Part shown: positions 43,956 through 50,838 of the stretch, in pieces
Position numbering within the stretch: position 1 is the first letter of the stretch
Layout of the letters: each line of letters starts with the position of its first letter
From: Neobacillus notoginsengisoli
Lineage (GTDB): Bacteria > Bacillota > Bacilli > Bacillales > Cytobacillaceae
Direction of reading: 5' to 3'
NCBI RefSeq assembly: GCF_003515685.1
Contig: NZ_QWEG01000022.1
Span: 1-50,838, forward strand
Length of the DNA stretch: 50,838 bases
Notes under the pieces: generated by a model
Databases searched by the model: none
Told to the model about the DNA's origin: nothing
The model's input: the letters and a program-made list of their open reading frames with translations, nothing else
Translations under genes and position numbers: made by a program

Positions 43956-44022
43956 CCATTGATCCCCTGCCCCTGTTTAGAATTGGTTCTCCGGCCAGTT
44001 AGCCGCTTAACTCCGAACCCTT

Positions 44023-44517
44023 TTAATCCAAACGTGCATCTCTTTTAAAATCACCATGTTTACCGCCTGTCTTCTCCATCAGATAGGTTGGGCCAATGAT
44101 CATCCCTTTATCTACAGCCTTGCACATATCATAGACAGTCAATGCACAAACAGATGCGGCGGTGAGCGCTTCCATTTCCACCCCTGTATTCCCCTTTGTT
44201 TTAACAGAAGCTGCGATTAGCAATTTATGGCCTTTCGCCTCTTTTTCCCATTTAAATGATACATCAATCCCAGTTAAAGGAATTGGATGGCACATCGGGA
44301 TGATTTCCCATGTTTTTTTCGCTGCCATTACCGCCGCAACCTGTGCCACGGCTAGGACATCCCCTTTTTTCATGCTATGATTTGTAATTTTTTCATATAT
44401 ATCATCATTCACAAGAATACTGGAATACGCAATGGCCGTTCTGGCCGTTTCAGCCTTCTCGCTGACATCGACCATTTTCGCCCTTCCTTCTTCATTAAAA
44501 TGTGTAAATTCAGCCAT
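44023..44517 (-). CDS. moaC: Cyclic pyranopterin monophosphate synthase MoaC
   Basis: Second step of molybdenum cofactor synthesis. The 164-residue protein has [19 protein letters not shown] with the active-site His, [20 protein letters not shown] and the terminal [10 protein letters not shown] motif. ATG at 44517 follows AAAGGAG. Confidence 0.95.
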   Translation of the reverse strand: MAEFTHFNEEGRAKMVDVSEKAETARTAIAYSSILVNDDIYEKITNHSMKKGDVLAVAQVAAVMAAKKTWEIIPMCHPIPLTGIDVSFKWEKEAKGHKLLIAASVKTKGNTGVEMEALTAASVCALTVYDMCKAVDKGMIIGPTYLMEKTGGKHGDFKRDARLD

Positions 44518-44805
44518 CGTTAAACTCCTTTCGAAAAGCAATTTTAACAGAAACTATAAATTTCAGCCGCCTCCAGGGCATATCTCACCCTTTGTCTTAT
44601 TAGTAAAATCATACACTATTTTTAGAAGGATGTGTATGACCTTTGTTCCTTCCTTCACAATTGTTAGTGGTTTTTAATGTTTTTTCTATTGTAACCGTGA
44701 TTTTTTTAGCAAAAGTGCACTCCGGCTTCTTACCGCCGCCTTCGGTTCCATGATTGCCGCTCTCTCCCGAATACGTTACACTTTAGTAGTAATGGGGTGA
44801 AAACA

Positions 44806-46722
44806 ATGATTTTGCTTCAAGTCAATCAACTTGAAAAATATTATGGTGCGGACCAGATTTTGTCGAATATAAAACTTGAACTTCAGAATCGGGACAGGGC
44901 GGCTCTTGTCGGCCGGAACGGTGCCGGTAAGTCCACCCTCTTGAAAATTATCGCCGGCCACATCAGCCATGATGGCGGCGAGATTATAAAGCCCAAAGAC
45001 GTAACCATTGGCTACTTGGCACAAAATACAGGACTTGAATCCAGCCTGTCCATTTGGGATGAAATGCTGAAGGTGTTTGAACCTGTCAGGCAGTTGGAAT
45101 TTTCGCTCAGGGAGCTTGAAATGCAAATGGCCAATCCTGAAGTGTTGGAAAATCCCTCAAAGTATGAACGGGTCCTTAAGGAATACGATGAGCTCCAAGT
45201 TCGCTTTAAGGAAATGGGCGGCTATCAATACGAGGCTGATATCCGATCTGTCCTCCACGGTCTGAACTTCCATACTTTTGATTATTCAACGAGCATATCC
45301 AGTTTAAGCGGTGGCCAGAAGACCCGCCTTGCCTTAGGAAAACTGCTGCTCGGGAAACCTGACATCCTGATATTGGACGAGCCGACAAACCACCTGGATA
45401 TCGAAACACTTTCATGGCTTGAACAATACTTACAGAATTACAGCGGGGCCATTCTGATTGTTTCCCATGACCGCTATTTTCTCGACAAAGTTGTGAACCA
45501 TGTATATGAGTTGTCACGACGCCAAATTCTTAAATATACGGGAAATTACAGCTCCTACCTCGTCCAAAAGGCGGAAAATTTTGAGCGTGAATTAAAACAG
45601 TTTGAAAAACAGCAAGAAGAAGTAGCCAAGCTGCAGGAATTCATTCAGCGCAATCTTGCCCGCGCCTCAACGACAAAGCGGGCTCAGAGCCGGCGGAAGA
45701 AACTGGAACGGATGGACTTGATGGACCGCCCTTCTGGGGATGAAAAATCTGCATCTTTTTCATTTGATATTGACCGGCAAAGCGGCAATGATGTCTTGCA
45801 GGCAGATTCACTTGCCATAGGATACGAGGAACCGATTGCGGAGAATATTTCTTTTGCCATCACGAAAGGTGACAGCATCGCACTGGTTGGCCCGAATGGA
45901 ATCGGCAAATCCACTTTGCTTAAAACAGTCATTAAAACCCTCCCAGCCTTTTCAGGCAAAATTCACTATGGGACTAATGTTGCGATTGGCTATTATGACC
46001 AGGAGCAAGCGAATCTTCGTTCCAATAAGAGGGTATTAAATGAATTATGGGATGACTATCCGATGAAAAACGAAAAGGAAATCCGGACTGTTCTCGGCAA
46101 TTTCCTCTTTTCTGGAGATGACGTTCTTAAGCCAGTTTCTACACTGAGCGGCGGGGAAAAAGCCCGGCTCGCCCTGGCAAAGTTAATGCTTCAGAAGGCA
46201 AACTTCCTGATCCTTGACGAGCCGACCAACCATCTGGACCTCGATAGTAAGGAAGTGCTCGAAAACGCTTTGATTGATTATCCAGGAACAATCCTGTTCG
46301 TCTCCCATGACCGCTATTTTATCAACAGGATTGCGACAAAGGTGTTTGAGCTTGAAAGGATCGGTTGTACCGAATACCTTGGCGATTATGATTATTTCCT
46401 TGAAAAAAAACAGGAAATGATTGAGCTGGCTGAATTTGAAAAGGTAGCCTCGGAGGCTTCAACTCAGATTCCTGTTGCGAAAAATGCGTTTTATCAGGAT
46501 AAGGAATCAAAGCGGCTGGAAAGGCAACGCAAACGGAAGCTTGAAGAAGTTGAGGCACGAATTTCTGAGCTGGAGGAGTTAATCGAAGCAAATGAGGCAC
46601 TTCTTTGTGAGCCAGAGGTTTACCAGGACCATGAAAGGGTATTATTTATTAACACTGAAAATGAACAAGCCCGTAATGAGTTAGATGAGTTATTGGAACA
46701 ATGGGCAGAATTAGCTGAGTAA
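44806..46722 (+). CDS. ydiF: ABC-F family ATPase (YdiF)
   Basis: A soluble protein with two ATPase domains and no membrane part; ABC-F proteins act on the ribosome. First site GRNGAGKST, LSGGQKTR, ILDEPTNHLD; second GPNGIGKST, LSGGEKAR, ILDEPTNHLD. A linker with RRKKLERMD joins them, and the C-terminal end is a charged coiled coil. It has 638 residues from the ATG at 44806, preceded by GGGGTG. Position beside gcp/tsaD matches B. subtilis ydiF. Confidence 0.93.
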   Translation: MILLQVNQLEKYYGADQILSNIKLELQNRDRAALVGRNGAGKSTLLKIIAGHISHDGGEIIKPKDVTIGYLAQNTGLESSLSIWDEMLKVFEPVRQLEFSLRELEMQMANPEVLENPSKYERVLKEYDELQVRFKEMGGYQYEADIRSVLHGLNFHTFDYSTSISSLSGGQKTRLALGKLLLGKPDILILDEPTNHLDIETLSWLEQYLQNYSGAILIVSHDRYFLDKVVNHVYELSRRQILKYTGNYSSYLVQKAENFERELKQFEKQQEEVAKLQEFIQRNLARASTTKRAQSRRKKLERMDLMDRPSGDEKSASFSFDIDRQSGNDVLQADSLAIGYEEPIAENISFAITKGDSIALVGPNGIGKSTLLKTVIKTLPAFSGKIHYGTNVAIGYYDQEQANLRSNKRVLNELWDDYPMKNEKEIRTVLGNFLFSGDDVLKPVSTLSGGEKARLALAKLMLQKANFLILDEPTNHLDLDSKEVLENALIDYPGTILFVSHDRYFINRIATKVFELERIGCTEYLGDYDYFLEKKQEMIELAEFEKVASEASTQIPVAKNAFYQDKESKRLERQRKRKLEEVEARISELEELIEANEALLCEPEVYQDHERVLFINTENEQARNELDELLEQWAELAE

Positions 46723-46725
46723 AGC

Positions 46726-46747
46726 GCAGGAGACCCCTGCGCTTTTC
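46726..46747 (+). terminator. Terminator after ydiF
   Basis: GCGCAGG and CCTGCGC arms with AGAC loop, then TTTT. Confidence 0.75.
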
Positions 46748-46784
46748 CACATTTTTATACACAACTGAATCCCTTTCATATCAG

Positions 46785-46900
46785 TTATCAACGGACTTAT
46801 CCACTTTATCCACAAGTATTGAAGTTTTTATCCACATTATCAACAAGAACACGTGTGCTTATCCACAATTCAGCTTTTTCCTCTCAAAATCTTATCCACA
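46785..46900. promoter_or_regulatory. DnaA-box cluster between ydiF and tsaD
   Basis: Four exact TTATCCACA boxes (46806, 46828, 46859, 46892) and three near matches (TTATCAACG 46785, TTATCCACT 46797, TTATCAACA 46837), all in the same orientation. The B. subtilis gcp-ydiF intergenic region is a known DnaA-box cluster that titrates DnaA and tempers replication initiation. Confidence 0.9.
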
Positions 46901-46938
46901 AAAAAGAGGGTTGCTGATTTTTGCCAGCATCCCTCTAT
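46900..46938 (-). terminator. Terminator after tsaD
   Basis: AGAGGGATGCTGGC and AGCAACCCTCT arms on the minus strand followed by TTTTTT. Confidence 0.8.
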
Positions 46939-46940
46939 TA

Positions 46941-47963
46941 CTAGTTATATTTTTCAATCTCCAAACCAGGATTGGCATTTAACGATAAGTCTGCCCTAAT
47001 CCCTTTTTCAAACATCACACTGCCTGCCGCGGCAATCATCGCGGCATTATCCGTACAGAGGAATAAAGGCGGAATGACAAGCTCTACCTCTTCGCTTTTG
47101 CTAAAAGTATTATTAAGGGCGTTTCTTAACCCTTTGTTGGCTGCCACACCACCGGCTAGCAACACTTGCTTAACCCCGTATTGGCGGACTGCCCGCTCTG
47201 TTTTCGCTACTAATACCTCTATGACACTTTCCTGAAAGCTTGCCGCCAAGTCTTCAGGGGCAATTGTTTCACCACGTTGCTCCGCATTGTGGACTGTGTT
47301 AATAACTGCGGACTTTAATCCGCTAAAGCTGAAATCATAAGAGTCCTCTTCAAGCCAGGCCCGCGGCAGAGGGATCGATGCGGCTCCTTCCTGTGCAAGC
47401 CGGTCAATATGGGGGCCGCCTGGATAAGGCATATTCAGCACCCTGGCCACCTTATCGTACGCTTCTCCTGCAGCGTCATCACGCGTTTCACCAATTACTT
47501 CAAAATGGCCGTGCTCTTTCATATAAACCAGCTCGGTATGCCCTCCTGAAACAACGAGAGCCAGAAGCGGGAACTGCATCTCAGTGATCAGCCTGTTCGC
47601 ATATATATGGCCTGCGATATGATGGACGGGAACAAGCGGCTTCTGATGGGCAAATGCGAGCGCCTTGGCTGCATTCACACCAATCAGCAATGCACCGACA
47701 AGGCCTGGCCCTTCGGTAACTGCAACAGCGTCAATATCTTTCATCGTAACCTCTGCCTGTTTTAATGCCTCTTCAAGTACGATGGTCATTTCCTCGACAT
47801 GATGCCTGGACGCAATTTCAGGGACAACCCCTCCAAAGCGTTTATGGCTTTCAATTTGAGACGCAACCACGTTGGCGGCAATTTCTTGGCCATTCTTGAC
47901 AATGGCAACCGCTGTTTCATCACAGCTTGTCTCAATTCCTAAAATCAATTGATCTTTTTTCAT
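46941..47963 (-). CDS. tsaD: tRNA threonylcarbamoyltransferase TsaD (Gcp)
   Basis: Transfers threonylcarbamoyl to A37 of tRNAs. The 340-residue protein has [16 protein letters not shown], the metal-binding [21 protein letters not shown] and [11 protein letters not shown] motifs. Its ATG overlaps the rimI stop. With TsaB and TsaE it forms the t6A complex. Confidence 0.96.
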   Translation of the reverse strand: MKKDQLILGIETSCDETAVAIVKNGQEIAANVVASQIESHKRFGGVVPEIASRHHVEEMTIVLEEALKQAEVTMKDIDAVAVTEGPGLVGALLIGVNAAKALAFAHQKPLVPVHHIAGHIYANRLITEMQFPLLALVVSGGHTELVYMKEHGHFEVIGETRDDAAGEAYDKVARVLNMPYPGGPHIDRLAQEGAASIPLPRAWLEEDSYDFSFSGLKSAVINTVHNAEQRGETIAPEDLAASFQESVIEVLVAKTERAVRQYGVKQVLLAGGVAANKGLRNALNNTFSKSEEVELVIPPLFLCTDNAAMIAAAGSVMFEKGIRADLSLNANPGLEIEKYN

Positions 47964-48430
47964 AGCTTCACCCACATCACAATTCCATCTTCCTGGTTAT
48001 CGGTATAGTATTTCTTCCGGAGTCCGCCTTCCTGGAAGCCGTATTTCTTGTATAACGACCGAGCAGGGGTATTGGATACCCTCACTTCAAGAGTTGCCGT
48101 TTCTGCTCCCATTTCCTTTGAAACATCCATCACTTTTTTTAATAAAGCTTCGCCCAGTTTCCTGCCGCGATATTCAGGCAGAATGGCAATATTCGTAATA
48201 TGCGCTTCATCCAAAACAACCCAGACCCCGCCATAGCCAATAATTCGATCATCCTCTTCAAGAACAATGTACACAGCATACTGATTATGGTTCAATTCAT
48301 TGTGAAAAGCTTCCCTGCTCCATGGCAAAGTAAATGATTCGCGTTCCACAATCAAAATCTGGTCGATGTCCTCCTCACGCATGAACCGGAAGGTAACCGT
48401 TTCATTTTTTCCAGCAGCGTGGTTACTCAT
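47960..48430 (-). CDS. rimI: Ribosomal protein S18-alanine N-acetyltransferase RimI
   Basis: A 156-residue GNAT enzyme. Acetyl-CoA site in [14 protein letters not shown], and the RimI-like [20 protein letters not shown]. It starts 8 bases inside tsaB and ends in the tsaD start. The frame is open upstream without a site. Placement within the tsa operon is typical. Confidence 0.92.
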   Translation of the reverse strand: MSNHAAGKNETVTFRFMREEDIDQILIVERESFTLPWSREAFHNELNHNQYAVYIVLEEDDRIIGYGGVWVVLDEAHITNIAILPEYRGRKLGEALLKKVMDVSKEMGAETATLEVRVSNTPARSLYKKYGFQEGGLRKKYYTDNQEDGIVMWVKL

Positions 48431-49124
48431 GGCTCCCGCCCCTTGCCTCAAGCCACTTTGCTTCCGCCTCAGCGAGCCTGATATAGTTCGGAACAAAAGA
48501 ATGCACCTTCGCCTCCTGTTTATTCCTCCCAAGAAAAGCCAATTCGGAAGGCCTCGGATTCATTTCTGCCGGGCTGGCAAAAACCGCTTTGTCACCCATG
48601 ATGGCTTCAATTTTTTCTTTATGGAGGGCAACATCATTTCCGATAAACAATGTCCTATCTCCCCGATTGGCAAGCATCGCTGCCCACTCCTCGAGCATCG
48701 TCAGCTGATCGGGTTCAACAGCGCTGATTTGGCCGTTATCGAACGTGTAGAGGCCCGTATAGACTTGTCCCCGACGCGCATCAAAAATCGGCGCAATGGT
48801 TCCTGCAAAATATCTTCCCGGCATTGCCAAAACTTCAAGGCTTGATACCCCGACAAGTGGAATCCCTAATGTCCACGCCATTGTCTTGGCAATCGTCACG
48901 CCAATTCTGACTCCAGTATAAGAACCTGGTCCCTCAGCCACGACAATTTTCTTTAAATCGGAAGGCTCCAGTTCCGCTTCCTTTAAGGCTGTTTCAATTG
49001 CCGGCATAATCCTAAGCGAATGGTTCCTTTTCAGATTGGTCATATATTCGGCAATCACCCTGTCCCCATCAGTAACAGCAACTCCGAGCGGATAATTGGA
49101 TGTGTCAATTGCTAAGATCTTCAT
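48423..49124 (-). CDS. tsaB: tRNA threonylcarbamoyladenosine protein TsaB
   Basis: A 233-residue TsaD partner lacking a full active site. It begins MKILAIDTSNYPLGVAVTDG and has VAEGPGSYTGVRIGVTIAK. The ATG at 49124 follows TGAGGAG and overlaps tsaE by 20 bases. Confidence 0.95.
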   Translation of the reverse strand: MKILAIDTSNYPLGVAVTDGDRVIAEYMTNLKRNHSLRIMPAIETALKEAELEPSDLKKIVVAEGPGSYTGVRIGVTIAKTMAWTLGIPLVGVSSLEVLAMPGRYFAGTIAPIFDARRGQVYTGLYTFDNGQISAVEPDQLTMLEEWAAMLANRGDRTLFIGNDVALHKEKIEAIMGDKAVFASPAEMNPRPSELAFLGRNKQEAKVHSFVPNYIRLAEAEAKWLEARGGSHE

Positions 49125-49575
49125 GAAAAAACTCCTCACATAATTGCTCATACCTGCTGCCCTTCGGCTTAAAAACGAGCCTTCTGCGATTATCTGGTTC
49201 ATGATATAAATGAATGTCCAGCCTGCTTACAGGCAGCTGCTCGCCAATCAGGTGCGCCCACTCTATCACAGTAACTCCCTCACCATCAAAATATTCATCA
49301 AAGCCTAGGTCTTCACCTTCATCTGAAACCCTGTACACGTCCATGTGGTACAATGGCAGCCTGCCATGGTATTCTTTTATAATCGTAAAGGTTGGGCTGT
49401 TCACTATCCGTTTAATCTCCAGCCCCAGGGCCAAGCCCTTCGTAAAAGTAGTCTTTCCCGCACCGAGATCCCCTTCCAACGTGAGAACATCCCCGGGCTG
49501 AAGAAGCCTGCCAAGCCTTTCGGCAAATTGTATTGTCTCCTCTGATGTAGAGGTAATAAAGTCATATGTTTTCAT
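49105..49575 (-). CDS. tsaE: tRNA threonylcarbamoyladenosine ATPase TsaE
   Basis: A 156-residue P-loop ATPase that drives the t6A complex. Walker A is LEGDLGAGKTTFTKGLA; also NSPTFTIIKEYHG and YHMDVYR. AGGTGATTGA precedes the ATG. First gene of the tsaE-tsaB-rimI-tsaD operon. Confidence 0.95.
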   Translation of the reverse strand: MKTYDFITSTSEETIQFAERLGRLLQPGDVLTLEGDLGAGKTTFTKGLALGLEIKRIVNSPTFTIIKEYHGRLPLYHMDVYRVSDEGEDLGFDEYFDGEGVTVIEWAHLIGEQLPVSRLDIHLYHEPDNRRRLVFKPKGSRYEQLCEEFFHEDLSN

Positions 49576-49790
49576 TCAATCACCTGTATAAAGGATAAGT
49601 GTGCAAAAACCCTTAGGATCGCTCCTTTGGTTTGCCGGTTTACATGTATGTAGTTTACATGATTTTTAGGGAATGGGCAAAAAAGGTTGATTATTGGATG
49701 GGATTCATTAGTCTTTGTCTGAACTTGAGGGAACTTCGGACAGACTGAGGCTGGACCATGATTTTTTGTCCGAACTTGGTGTAACTTCAT

Positions 49791-49985
49791 TGCTCTTCGG
49801 TTAATAAACCGTTCTTTAGTGACCGAAGGACCGGCTGTTCTTTGCTCTTCGGTCACTAAACTGTTCTTTAGTGACCGAAGGACCGGATGTTCATTGCTCT
49901 TCGGTTACTAAACCGTTCTTTAGTGACCGAAGGACCGGATGTTCATTGTTCTTCGGTCACTAAACTGTTCTTTAGTGACCGGAGG
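49791..49985. repeat. Four-copy tandem array of 52-bp hairpin units
   Basis: TGCTCTTCGG-type starts lie at 49791, 49843, 49895 and 49947, giving a 52-base period. Each unit contains an inverted repeat; the second is perfect: CTTCGGTCACTAAA, six bases, TTTAGTGACCGAAG. Units vary at loop and arm positions. Flanking DNA (49700-49790 and 49990-50055) has repeated GACTGAGGCTGGA and CCGAACTTG strings. There is no coding sense. Confidence 0.85.
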
Positions 49986-50094
49986 GCCTTTAACTTCAAA
50001 GAGACTGAGGCTGGATTCATGATTATCTCTCCGAACTTGAGGCGTCTTCGGACAATGAATAAATTTTAATATATTTTCTTCATAAAAAACAAAA

Positions 50095-50158
50095 TACTAC
50101 AGCCCAATAAGAACTGTAGTAATAAAAAGAAATAAAAAAAGACGAAACTATGTTTCGT
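50095..50158 (-). terminator. Two terminators after tRNA-Asp
   Basis: Minus strand: ACGAAAC/GTTTCGT then CTTTTTTT (50133-50158), and ACTACAG/CTGTAGT then TTTTGTTTTTT (50095-50121). They end the rRNA-tRNA operon. Confidence 0.75.
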
Positions 50159-50185
50159 TTTTCATTATCAAACTATTAAAGTAAA

Positions 50186-50262
50186 TGGCGGTCCGGACGG
50201 GACTCGAACCCGCGACCTCCTGCGTGACAGGCAGGCATTCTAACCAACTGAACTACCGGACC
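50186..50262 (-). tRNA. tRNA-Asp (anticodon GTC)
   Basis: Minus strand GGTCCGGTAGTTCAGTTGGT through CTGTCAC anticodon loop to GGACCGCCA. CCA is encoded and the acceptor stem pairs. Confidence 0.95.
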
Positions 50263-50268
50263 AAATGA

Positions 50269-50342
<74 letters not shown>

Positions 50343-50366
50343 ACGATAAAATATATAAAATTGTAC

Positions 50367-50483
<117 letters not shown>

Positions 50484-50561
50484 CTATTTGGTTTGAGGTT
50501 CATTCCCTCAAAACTGGATAATGCAAGAAGAAGTTCGAAGAACGAATGATAAAATATATTT

Positions 50562-50700
50562 GTCTAGCTACAGCGTCCAGCGCCTAGTGTACTTCGCTCT
50601 TCTCCCTATGATAAGTCAACATCGAATCGCTCACGCTCTTCGTGTTTCCTTTATCTCAGTCGAAGCGCTCCAGTCCATACGCCGCTAAACGGACACTTCC
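50562..50700. repeat. Dispersed repeat, copy 2, inside the 23S-5S spacer
   Basis: Homologous to 3804-3950 (shared CATCGAATCGCT, ACGCTCTTCGTG and TTTATCTCAGTCGAAGC) and in the same orientation. It fills most of the spacer between 23S and 5S. Confidence 0.72.
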
Positions 50701-50711
50701 GCTTTTCTATT

Positions 50712-50838
<127 letters not shown>

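Noticed and set aside
44518-44805. Rex-binding site upstream of ydiF
   Set aside because: Only a TTCACAA half-site is present; the other half does not match TTGTGAA.
49791-49985. CRISPR array
   Set aside because: The 52-base units are directly tandem with no unique spacers and no cas genes are near.

Overview
The window is chromosomal DNA from a low-to-moderate GC Bacillota species, almost certainly Bacillaceae. The evidence is gene order and sequence. The order tsaE-tsaB-rimI-tsaD / ydiF / moaC / rex / ydiK-ydiL / groES-groEL, and the order yeaC-yeaD-yebA / guaA / pbuG, both follow Bacillus subtilis. Ribosome binding sites are strong AGGAGG types, TTG and GTG starts are common, and purine riboswitches, CIRCE, a GlcT antiterminator site and a DnaA-box cluster sit where Bacillus has them. 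Two rRNA operons flank the window, both read on the minus strand: the first bases of a 16S gene on the left, and a 23S 3' end, 5S, tRNA-fMet and tRNA-Asp on the right.

Layout. 1-5.3 kb: 16S start with three tandem promoters, ptsG with its GlcT-controlled leader, glcT, pbuG. 5.4-12 kb: guanine riboswitches before pbuG and guaA, then the yeaC-yeaD-yebA (MoxR/DUF58/transglutaminase) operon. 12-13.9 kb: small genes (GNAT, membrane proteins, a His/Cys-rich protein). 13.9-21 kb: an osmotic cluster made of a choline/carnitine acyltransferase with an apparent frameshift near its start, a complete OpuC-type osmoprotectant ABC transporter, and an MscS-family channel. 21.6-23.5 kb: a secreted Xaa-Pro dipeptidyl-peptidase.

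23.8-40.0 kb is an integrated element inserted exactly at the 3' end of groEL, bounded by 20-bp direct repeats that copy the last groEL codons. It encodes a tyrosine integrase, XRE regulators, an excisionase-like protein, a VapE-type primase/helicase, an HK97-type major capsid protein without any recognisable portal, terminase or tail gene, an FtsK-type DNA pump coupled to a replication-relaxation protein behind a nested inverted-repeat region, and cargo at both ends: a Panacea/PemK-like toxin-antitoxin pair next to the left end and an Abi-family protein next to the right end. An integrase remnant and a second set of att-like repeats just outside the left end show that an older element used the same site.

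40.0-49.6 kb returns to conserved housekeeping DNA: groEL-groES with CIRCE, ydiL-ydiK, rex, moaC, the ABC-F gene ydiF, a DnaA-box cluster, and the tsaE-tsaB-rimI-tsaD operon for tRNA t6A. 49.6-50.2 kb holds a four-copy array of 52-bp hairpin repeats before the tRNA/rRNA genes. All functions are read from sequence by recognition of families and motifs; no database search was run.
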